Part shown: piece by piece, positions 8,158-14,455 of the stretch
Layout of the letters: each line of letters begins with the position of its first letter
Position numbering within the stretch: the first letter of the stretch is position 1
NCBI GenBank assembly: GCA_900542045.1
Contig: UQMI01000025.1
Location: forward strand, 1 to 47,946
From: an uncultured Blautia sp.
GTDB lineage: Bacteria > Bacillota > Clostridia > Lachnospirales > Lachnospiraceae
Direction of reading: 5' to 3'
Length of the DNA stretch: 47,946 nucleotides
Notes under the pieces: model-generated
Told to the model about the DNA's origin: nothing
Seen by the model: the letters and a program-made list of their open reading frames with translations, nothing else
Databases searched by the model: none
Position numbers and translations under genes: made by a program

Positions 8158-9213
8158 TTACGCTTGAAGATATTCAGCAACAGCCGATGCAACGGCTTCC
8201 GCCATTTTACAAGGCACTGCATTGCCGATTTGTTTATAAATTGCCGCCGGCTTGCCACAGAAGATATAATCATCTGGGAAGGTCTGAATCTTAGCCGCTT
8301 CCCGTATCGTAATTCTTCTAAGGCGGCTGGGAGCTTCCTTGTATTCCGGGGTAATCGTTCCATCCATCAAACCTTTGTGGTAGTTCTCGATGAAATTATC
8401 ATCTGCCTCCCCATACAAGTAGTCTTCATCTATAAACGGCGTTTTATTCCCGCCCATAGAAGCCGGAAGGGTATTCGCATAGCCATCGATATCTATCGGG
8501 CGTCCCTGCCCATTAAAGTACATACCCGCATAAGGGGATTTACGCATAACCGGCCGTGCGCAAAAATTAATCTTTGCCACACAAGTCCGTGGATTCTCCT
8601 CACTGCCTGCTTTGCCAAGAGGTAACAAGATATCCCTGATGGGAGCAGCCTTCGTTTTATGATGTGTGATAAGCTGATGAAGACGCTTTTCATCAAACGA
8701 ATCCCCTCGGCTTCCAACAAAGAATACGCGCTCCCGCTTCTGCGGCACGCCATAATCTGTGGCATTTAAAACAAAATAATGGCACGAATATCCAAGGTCA
8801 GAAGCCTTCTTCAAATAGCGTTCTCGTACATCTTTCCATTTACTCAGTTCGCCCAGGGCTTTTACATTCTCCATCACAAAAGCTCTTGGCTTGACTCTTT
8901 CAACGACATCCAGGAAAGTAAAAATCAATTTACTTCTGTCATCATCAGGGTCCATTTTCCCCGCTACTGAAAAGCCCTGGCATGGAGGGCCTCCAAATAC
9001 AAGATCAACCCCCTCGTATTTGCCAAGAGAATCGATTACATTATTGATGTCATCGTTGACCATTATACAGTCTGGGTGATTGGCTCTGTAGGTTTCAGCA
9101 GCATCGGCAACCAGTTCATTGGCAAACACAACTTTTATCCCGGCATTCTCAAAACCGACATCCATGCCGCCCGCCCCAGAAAACAACGAAATGGCTCTTA
9201 ATGGCTCACTCAT
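8158..9213 (-). CDS. DNA (cytosine-5-)-methyltransferase of a type II restriction-modification system
   Basis: A 351-residue cytosine-C5 methyltransferase that would protect sites from the facing endonuclease. Start ATG 9213 (MSEPLRAIS) has AAGGAG eight bases upstream. Ordered C5-MTase motifs are visible: motif I (LFSGAGGMDVGF, 10-21), motif IV (GGPPCQGFS with catalytic C78), motif VI (E115-N-V), motif VIII (QKRERVFFVGSR), motif IX (RLRRITIREAAKIQTFP) and motif X (QIGNAVPCKMAEAVA). The target recognition domain lies between VIII and IX, about residues 190-290. It overlaps the upstream AbrB-like gene by eight bases (ATGAGTGA), so the two are translationally coupled. Confidence 0.95.
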   Translation of the reverse strand: MSEPLRAISLFSGAGGMDVGFENAGIKVVFANELVADAAETYRANHPDCIMVNDDINNVIDSLGKYEGVDLVFGGPPCQGFSVAGKMDPDDDRSKLIFTFLDVVERVKPRAFVMENVKALGELSKWKDVRERYLKKASDLGYSCHYFVLNATDYGVPQKRERVFFVGSRGDSFDEKRLHQLITHHKTKAAPIRDILLPLGKAGSEENPRTCVAKINFCARPVMRKSPYAGMYFNGQGRPIDIDGYANTLPASMGGNKTPFIDEDYLYGEADDNFIENYHKGLMDGTITPEYKEAPSRLRRITIREAAKIQTFPDDYIFCGKPAAIYKQIGNAVPCKMAEAVASAVAEYLQA

Positions 9214-9400
9214 CGGCTTTTTCTCCTTCTTTATCATGATGAATACGGAAAATCAATTCGTTTTCCTGCGCATTCAAATAAATATCAAAAGTGGTCTTTC
9301 CCTTTTCAACTCCCATATTAGAAAGGATTGCTTTCGGCATTCTTACTCGCATATCCTGCTGCAACACATAGGTATCAAGATAAATGCATGAATCTGTCAC
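9206..9400 (-). CDS. AbrB/SpoVT-like small protein upstream of the methyltransferase
   Basis: A 64-residue protein starting at GTG (9400) with AAGGAGG nine bases upstream. The stretch VRMPKAILSNMGVEKGKTTFDIYL resembles swapped-hairpin AbrB/MazE DNA-binding folds (a short strand, 'MPKAI', a turn, then strands), followed by a polar acidic tail. It overlaps the methyltransferase start by eight bases. The fold suggests a transcription regulator of the restriction-modification locus or an antitoxin-like protein; no toxin partner is adjacent. The TAACGATAG boxes near 9498-9545 are a plausible binding site, but this is only proximity. Confidence 0.6.
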   Translation of the reverse strand: MTDSCIYLDTYVLQQDMRVRMPKAILSNMGVEKGKTTFDIYLNAQENELIFRIHHDKEGEKADE

Positions 9401-9433
9401 GGCGTCTTTCCTCCTTGCCCTTAATTCAGTCTA

Positions 9434-9462
9434 ATTATAAACTGTTTTCAGTCCAGAGTCAA
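9434..9462 (-). promoter_or_regulatory. Sigma-A promoter for the AbrB-like and methyltransferase genes
   Basis: Read on the minus strand: TTGACT (9462-9457), a 17-base spacer, then TATAAT (9439-9434). This is close to consensus, so the methyltransferase side should be well expressed on entry, as protection requires. The GTG start at 9400 lies about 30 bases after the -10 box. Confidence 0.8.
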
Positions 9463-9497
9463 GCCTCTATACCACAACGAGAACAGTTTCTACATTT

Positions 9498-9545
9498 TAA
9501 CGATAGCCCTACTCTGTAACGATAGCTTTTCTATCGTTACAGAGT
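9498..9545. repeat. Three TAACGATAG boxes, two forming a perfect 15-bp inverted repeat
   Basis: TAACGATAG occurs at 9498-9506 and 9517-9525, and its inverse CTATCGTTA at 9531-9539. The last two lie in a perfect inverted repeat with arms ACTCTGTAACGATAG (9511-9525) and its complement (9531-9545) around CTTTT. No T-tract follows on either strand, so an operator or recombination site is more likely than a terminator. It lies about 50 bases upstream of the methyltransferase -35 box. Confidence 0.7.
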
Positions 9546-9899
9546 ATCATTGAAAAGAGCGAATCCCCCTGGCAAGACCGCTGTTCTGCCCCCGCCGCCA
9601 CAGTGCCGAAAATAGAAAAACCGCCCAGAAACGGCGGATTTGCGGCATTTTTGAGAGTATGGAATTGTATCAATCTCGGCGTGGTTTTGTCCATTAAACT
9701 TATCAACTCCACATACCATTTATCCAACCTGTCAACTCAACACCCCCAATATCAAAATCAACCACTCAACTCTCCGCCATTTTTCACAGTAGACCAGTTT
9801 CCACTTACCTATAAAATGAAAAAATCCGGGAATCGAAACCTGTCCTCGGACAAGCCCCACCTCCCGGAAATGCCTTGTTTTCTACACTTTTTCGTTATT
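9546..9899. other. Gene-free end of the element next to rlmD
   Basis: About 350 bases without a convincing gene; open frames here have low-complexity translations. It contains one hairpin terminator on the minus strand (listed separately) and AT-rich sequence up to the rlmD stop codon. If the segment to the left is an inserted element, its attachment site is at the right edge of this stretch. Confidence 0.4.
9616..9637 (-). terminator. Minus-strand terminator shielding the element from rlmD transcription
   Basis: Read on the minus strand, CCGCC (9637-9633), a seven-base loop, and GGCGG (9625-9621) are followed by TTTTT (9620-9616). It lies 260 bases downstream of the rlmD stop codon and before the methyltransferase operon, so it would end rlmD transcripts entering the accessory region. 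Confidence 0.6.
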
Positions 9900-11270
9900 C
9901 TATTCTTTGACTTTTGACATCAATACTACGCACTCCACATGAACTGTTTCGCAGAACTGGTCTACGCACGTACACCGCTCCACCTGATAGCCATACTCCT
10001 GGATCATCTCCAGATCCCGGGCCAGGCTGGTGGCCTTACAGGAAATATAGATGATCTTGTCTACCCCGTATTTCAGGATTTTCGGAAGAGCCCTGGGATG
10101 ACAGCCATCCCGGGGCGGATCCAAAACGATCACATCCGGTTTCTGGGGAATCTCATCCAGCACTTTCAGCACATCACCCGCAATAAACCGGCAGTTATCC
10201 AGCCCATTCAGACGGGCATTGGCCCGGGCGGCTTCCACAGCTTCCTCCACGATTTCCACTCCGATGACTTCCCGGGCCACTTCCGCCAGCAGCTGGGCAA
10301 TGGTCCCGGTGCCGCTGTAGAGATCGAAGACCACCTGATCTCTGGTATCGCCGATATAGTCCCGGACAAGGGAATAGAGGATCTCTGCTCCTCTGGAGTT
10401 GGGCTGGAAAAAGGAGAAGGTGCTGATCTTAAATTTCAGCCCCAGCAGTTCCTCATAGAAGTAATCCCGACCGTACAGGATGCGGGTCTCATCGCTTTGC
10501 ACCACATCGGCCAGTGAATCATTGAGAATGTGCATAATGCCCACGATTTCCCCTTCCAGAGGCAGAGCCAGCAGCGCCTCCTTCAAAGGTTCCAGATCGT
10601 ATTCCTCCTGGGTCGTGGTGATCAGATGCACCAGGATCTCCCCTGTGCCCGTCCCCCTGCGCAGCAGGAGATGGCGCAGATAACCGGTGTGCTGCATCTT
10701 CCTGTAGTAGGTGGCTCCCAGCTTCTGGAAATACTCCAGCACACAGCACAGGATCCTGGTCATATCTTCATGCACCAACTTACAGTCCGATGCGGTCAGC
10801 ACATCGTAGGTGCTGCCTTTTTTGTGCAGTCCCAGAGTAAGGGGACCGTCTTTCCAGGCATCCCCGAAGGAAAACTCCATCTTATTGCGGTAGGCAAATT
10901 CCACGGGACTTCCATGGATCCCTTCAAATACATAATTTCCCCGGACTGCTTTGTCCATCAGCTCCCGGATCTGCTGCTCTTTCATTTTCAGCTGTTCCTC
11001 ATAGGGCATGGTCTGGTACATGCAGCCGCCGCAGGCAGGAAAGATACTGCAGACCGGATCCCGCATTTCCAGCGGAGATTTCTCCAGCACTTCCAGAATA
11101 CGGCCTTCCGCCCTCCCGCTTCGTTTCTTATTGATCACGAAGCGGATCTTCTGGCCGGGTATGCCGTTTTTCACAATGACCGGCTGCCCGTCCACGAACA
11201 CCTTCCCCCGGTTGGGATACTCTACTTTTTCTATGATACCTTCGTATATTTCACCTTTTTTCACACGCAT
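9900..11270 (-). CDS. rlmD: 23S rRNA (uracil-5-)-methyltransferase RlmD/RumA
   Basis: A 456-residue SAM-dependent enzyme that methylates a uracil in 23S rRNA. An N-terminal TRAM domain (about 5-60) is followed by the Fe-S cysteine motif (CSIFPACGGC, about 75-84) and the Rossmann methyltransferase domain, with VFDLYSGTGTIAQLL as SAM motif I, VIVLDPPRDGCH, and the catalytic Cys in YISCKATSLARDL. It ends with the family-typical HVECVVLM. ATG at 11270 directly abuts AGGAGG; GTG at 11264 has better spacing and may be the true start. The 3' end is the junction with the accessory region. Confidence 0.93.
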   Translation of the reverse strand: MRVKKGEIYEGIIEKVEYPNRGKVFVDGQPVIVKNGIPGQKIRFVINKKRSGRAEGRILEVLEKSPLEMRDPVCSIFPACGGCMYQTMPYEEQLKMKEQQIRELMDKAVRGNYVFEGIHGSPVEFAYRNKMEFSFGDAWKDGPLTLGLHKKGSTYDVLTASDCKLVHEDMTRILCCVLEYFQKLGATYYRKMQHTGYLRHLLLRRGTGTGEILVHLITTTQEEYDLEPLKEALLALPLEGEIVGIMHILNDSLADVVQSDETRILYGRDYFYEELLGLKFKISTFSFFQPNSRGAEILYSLVRDYIGDTRDQVVFDLYSGTGTIAQLLAEVAREVIGVEIVEEAVEAARANARLNGLDNCRFIAGDVLKVLDEIPQKPDVIVLDPPRDGCHPRALPKILKYGVDKIIYISCKATSLARDLEMIQEYGYQVERCTCVDQFCETVHVECVVLMSKVKE

Positions 11271-11295
11271 CCTCCTGTTGACATCCTGCGCCCCC

Positions 11296-11358
11296 GCGGA
11301 GTGTTTTTATGTGCTGGGAAAGCCGAAATGAAACGTTCTGCTTTCCTGTCGCACAAAA
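11296..11358 (-). repeat. Terminator-coupled palindromic element, copy A
   Basis: A diverged copy of a roughly 60-base palindrome that recurs in this window. It contains GAAACGTTCTGC and a CCTGTCGCACAAAA arm opposite TTTTTATGTGCTGGGAAAG. On the minus strand it directly follows a hairpin (11359-11379) with a TTTTG tract. Confidence 0.65.
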
Positions 11359-11379
11359 GAATCCTGCACCGCAGGATTC
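11359..11379 (-). terminator. Perfect hairpin beside palindromic element copy A
   Basis: GAATCCTGC (11359-11367) and GCAGGATTC (11371-11379) form a perfect 9-bp stem with a three-base loop. On the minus strand it is followed by TTTTGTGCG, the edge of the palindromic element. The right half, including GCAGGATTCTCCGCCTGCGG (11371-11390), recurs at 47836-47855 next to copy D. Confidence 0.5.
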
Positions 11380-11440
11380 TCCGCCTGCGGCGGGTTGCTT
11401 TTGGCAACATGCTTCCTTTCCGCCGCAGTGCGATCCCCGC

Positions 11441-11501
11441 GGAGCGTTTTTTGTGTGATAGGAAATTCAGAACAGAACATTCTGCTTTCCTATCACACAA
11501 A
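11441..11501 (-). repeat. Terminator-coupled palindromic element, copy B
   Basis: The arms GTGTGATAGGAAA (11453-11465) and TTTCCTATCACAC (11486-11498) are perfect, with an inner imperfect CAGAA/TTCTG stem. T- and A-runs extend both arms. On the minus strand it follows the AATAGCTTCGG hairpin. It starts 61 bases after the hairpin of copy A, in the same orientation. Confidence 0.75.
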
Positions 11502-11534
11502 AATAGCTTCGGATCAATCGGAACCGAAGCTATT
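11502..11534 (-). terminator. Terminator of the small acidic membrane protein gene
   Basis: AATAGCTTCGG (11502-11512) pairs perfectly with CCGAAGCTATT (11524-11534). On the minus strand a TTTTT tract follows, merging into palindromic element copy B. It lies about 125 bases downstream of the stop codon at 11659. Confidence 0.65.
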
Positions 11535-11658
11535 AGCACCGCTGTTAAACTTATGGGAACAAATCCCGACTCACACAGACAATAGGCCGAACCGACACCT
11601 GCAGCCGACATTTCACCGGCAGCGTCCTCCTGCCCGGACTGTCCTGTCTGCGTCTATC

Positions 11659-11874
11659 TTATTCTTCGTCTTCAAAGTAATCGTCAAAATCGTCATCAAA
11701 ATCATCTTCGAAATCTTCCAGATAATCCGGAGCGAAGAAACGATAGACTGCATACGCAATACCTGCTACTGCTGCCACTGCGCCTACGATTGCCAGTACC
11801 CATAAAATTGTATTCTTATTTCTCTCTTCTTCTCTCTTATTCAAAGCCGTAAGTAATTCTTCCACACGATTCAT
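11659..11874 (-). CDS. Small single-pass membrane protein with acidic Asp/Glu/Phe/Tyr tail
   Basis: A 71-residue protein. Residues 1-20 are a charged helix (VEELLTALNKREEERNK), 22-46 a hydrophobic membrane segment (TILWVLAIVGAVAAVAGIAY), and the last 23 residues are almost purely acidic and aromatic. No enzyme motif is present. AGGAAGGTGCG precedes the ATG. Its function is unknown to me. It has its own terminator at 11502-11534 and is transcribed separately from rlmD. The acidic tail could bind cations or a basic partner at the cytoplasmic face, but topology is a guess. Confidence 0.75.
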   Translation of the reverse strand: MNRVEELLTALNKREEERNKNTILWVLAIVGAVAAVAGIAYAVYRFFAPDYLEDFEDDFDDDFDDYFEDEE

Positions 11875-12021
11875 TTAACGCACCTTCCTCTCTCTTGGTT
11901 ACAAAACCATATCGCTGATTATTGGTATTATACCACCATCCCGAAGATTTTACCACACTTTTTAGTAAAAGAGTGCTCTGGTTTGGGTATTTCTGCCAAA
12001 GGGACTCTGTCTCCGGAATTT

Positions 12022-14244
12022 TTATATTTTTTTCAGCTTCGCGAAACTGGCAAACATTTTCTTAATGCCCACTTTGTCAAAGTCCACTGTCACTTCGTAA
12101 TCCTTACCGCCGTCTGTGATCTTCTGTACGATTCCCACGCCGAACTTCACATGCTGTACCGTATCGCCCTCTTCATAATCCAGGCGATCTGCTTTTGTCA
12201 CTGTAAACTGCTTCGGGGAAAATGCCCTGGCCTGAAAAGCTTTCTTCATCTGCTGGTAGCTGCTGGGCACTGCGGGCCGCGGCTGTTCCCGATCCGGTCC
12301 GGTTTCTCCGATATCTACCAGCTCTCTTGGGATTTCCCGGACAAACCGGGAAACTTTGTTGTACTGGGTCTCTCCGCGGATCACCCGCTGTCTGGCGCTG
12401 GTCAGGGTCAAATCTTCCATGGCACGGGTAATCCCCACATAACAGAGACGCCGCTCCTCTTCCAGGTCCTCCCTGTCATCTGCCACAATGGATAAATAGC
12501 TGGGAAACGTTCCGTCCTCCATACCGGCCAGGTATACATGGGGAAACTCCAGGCCCTTGGCGCTGTGAAGGGTCATCAGCAGTACCCGGTCTCCGTCTTC
12601 CACCGTATCAATATCTGCGATCAGAGCCACTTCTTCCAGAAATTCGCTGAGTTCCGGCCGTTCCGTGCTTTTTTCATAATCGGCGATCTTGCTGAACAGT
12701 TCGTTGATATTTTCGATCCTGGCCCGGGACTCTTCCGTATCTTCCGCTTCCAGTTCCTTTACATAGCCGGTCTGTTCCAGTACTTCCTCCAGAAGGTCTT
12801 CCAGGCTGAGGTATTCCTGCTGGCTGCGCAGGGTCTGAATCAGATTCACAAATCCTTCGATCTTGGAAGCGCTTCTGCCCATTCCCGGAATCTCCCGCAC
12901 CTGTTTCAGGGCAGCATAGAAACTGATGCCCTGCTCCAATGCATAATCCTGCACCCGGGCAATGGTCGTGGCGCCGATCCCTCTCTTTGGCACATTGATG
13001 ATCCGGCGGACAGACAGGTCATCCATATCATTGTCCACTGTCTTCAGATAGGCGAGCACATCCTTAATTTCCCGGCGGGAATAGAAGTTAATTCCTCCGA
13101 TGATCCGGTAAGGAATATTTGCCATGACGAATTTTTCTTCGAACAGTCGGGACTGGGCATTGGTTCTGTATAAAATGGCGCAGTCACCATAACTGCATTT
13201 TCCTTCCCGCACTTTTTTTGCGATCTCCCCTGCAATAAATTCGGCTTCTTCGTATCCGTTGAGGAACTGGCAGAAATGCACCTTTTCTCCCACAGGGTTC
13301 TGGGTCCAAAGGGTCTTTTTCTTGCGTCCCTGGTTATTGTCAATCACTGCGTTAGCCGCGTCCAGAATATTCTGGGTGGACCGGTAATTCTGTTCCAGCT
13401 TGATCACATGGGCATCGGGAAATACTTTCTCAAATCCCAGGATGTTGCCGATATTAGCTCCCCGGAATTTGTAAATAGACTGATCATCGTCTCCCACCAC
13501 GCACAGATTCCGGTATTTGGCGGCCAGCATCTCCACAAACTGAAACTGCACCGTATTGGTATCCTGGTACTCATCCACCATGATATAACGGAAACGTTCC
13601 TGATAATTCTCCAGCACATCCGGATGATACCGGAACAGCTCCACCGTCTTCACCAGAAGATCGTCAAAATCCAGAGCATTGTTCTGTTTCAGGACTTTCT
13701 GGTATTCTTTGTAGACTGCGGCGATCCGTTTCTGATTATAATCTCCCCTGGCGTTTTCCTCGTATTCTTCCGGGGTGATCATCTCATCTTTGGCAGCGGA
13801 AATAGCCGCCATCAGAGAACGTTCCTTATAAATCTTTGTATCGATCATCAGTCTCCGGCAGATTTCTTTTATGACTGTCTTCTGATCATCTGTATCGTAG
13901 ATCGTGAAATTGTTGGAAAAGCCCAGACGGTCTATGTAACGGCGCAGAATCCGCACACAGGTAGAGTGAAATGTGGTCACCCATACACTTTCCGAACCAA
14001 ATCCAATGAGCTTATCCACTCTCTCCCGCATTTCGCTGGCTGCCTTGTTGGTAAAGGTAATGGCCATGATGTTCCAGGGATTGACCCCTTTTTCTTCCAT
14101 CAGGTAGGCAATCCTGTGGGTCAGCACTCTGGTTTTTCCCGAACCTGCGCCTGCCAGGATCAACAGCGGCCCTTCTGTATGAAAAACCGCTTCTCTCTGC
14201 GGCTCATTTAACATATCATATATGGTATTCATTCTGTTCTCCAT
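12022..14244 (-). CDS. pcrA: ATP-dependent 3'-5' DNA helicase PcrA (UvrD family)
   Basis: A 740-residue superfamily 1 helicase, the usual length for PcrA. Visible motifs include Q-motif LNEPQREAV, motif I (AGAGSGKTRVLTHR), Ia (FTNKAASEMRERV), II (MVDEYQDTN), III (VVGDDDQSIYKFRGA), IV (LEQNYRST), V (LMTLHSAKGLEFPHVYLAG) and VI (EERRLCYVGITRA). The C-terminal Tudor-like fold (GDTVQHVKFGVGIVQ ... VTVDFDKVGIKKM) is present, as in PcrA proteins that bind RNA polymerase. It acts in DNA repair, rolling-circle replication and removal of stalled transcription complexes. ATG 14244 has AAAGGA five bases upstream; a second ATG four codons later has GGAG and is also possible. Confidence 0.95.
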   Translation of the reverse strand: MENRMNTIYDMLNEPQREAVFHTEGPLLILAGAGSGKTRVLTHRIAYLMEEKGVNPWNIMAITFTNKAASEMRERVDKLIGFGSESVWVTTFHSTCVRILRRYIDRLGFSNNFTIYDTDDQKTVIKEICRRLMIDTKIYKERSLMAAISAAKDEMITPEEYEENARGDYNQKRIAAVYKEYQKVLKQNNALDFDDLLVKTVELFRYHPDVLENYQERFRYIMVDEYQDTNTVQFQFVEMLAAKYRNLCVVGDDDQSIYKFRGANIGNILGFEKVFPDAHVIKLEQNYRSTQNILDAANAVIDNNQGRKKKTLWTQNPVGEKVHFCQFLNGYEEAEFIAGEIAKKVREGKCSYGDCAILYRTNAQSRLFEEKFVMANIPYRIIGGINFYSRREIKDVLAYLKTVDNDMDDLSVRRIINVPKRGIGATTIARVQDYALEQGISFYAALKQVREIPGMGRSASKIEGFVNLIQTLRSQQEYLSLEDLLEEVLEQTGYVKELEAEDTEESRARIENINELFSKIADYEKSTERPELSEFLEEVALIADIDTVEDGDRVLLMTLHSAKGLEFPHVYLAGMEDGTFPSYLSIVADDREDLEEERRLCYVGITRAMEDLTLTSARQRVIRGETQYNKVSRFVREIPRELVDIGETGPDREQPRPAVPSSYQQMKKAFQARAFSPKQFTVTKADRLDYEEGDTVQHVKFGVGIVQKITDGGKDYEVTVDFDKVGIKKMFASFAKLKKI

Positions 14245-14289
14245 TCTTTTCCTTTCTGGAGCAGCCGTAAAGCTGCCTGTATCCGCTCT

Positions 14290-14320
14290 ATTATAACACG
14301 ACCTGGCCGTCTGTTGACAA
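14290..14320 (-). promoter_or_regulatory. Possible pcrA promoter
   Basis: On the minus strand TTGTCA (14320-14315), a 19-base spacer, then TATAAT (14295-14290). The -10 is perfect and the spacer is long. It is the best match upstream of pcrA, 46 bases before the start codon. Confidence 0.4.
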
Positions 14321-14455
14321 TAATTTTTCCAGACCCCGTCAGCAGCATGCTCTGCACTGTTTCTCCGGACATTTCCGAGCAGCCGGAAAACCGCCGGCTT
14401 CCAGAGTGTTCACCCTGTCTGCCGACGGCTGTTCTGTTCAATATTAAACTGCTTC

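Larger units (their letters stand above)
1..9899. mobile_element. Right end of an integrative element or prophage remnant next to rlmD (left end outside the window)
   Basis: The segment from the window start to the rlmD stop codon carries a phage-type DNA polymerase, a sigma-like HTH protein and a restriction/defence island, while everything after it is housekeeping or metabolic. The change falls exactly at the 3' end of rlmD (rumA). The 3' end of this 23S rRNA methyltransferase gene is a known insertion site for streptococcal integrative conjugative elements (established knowledge). No integrase or conjugation gene lies in the window, so element type, left boundary and activity are inferred. 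The attachment core would be expected within about 9900-9950, the codons for the conserved C-terminal HVECVVL motif. Confidence 0.5.

Noticed and set aside
9511..9545. Perfect inverted repeat as a transcription terminator
   Set aside because: Neither strand has a T-tract after the stem, and a third copy of the half-site word points to a protein-binding site.
9603..9917. 104-codon plus-strand frame at the element end
   Set aside because: No ribosome binding site, low-complexity translation, overlaps the rlmD stop on the other strand and a hairpin terminator.
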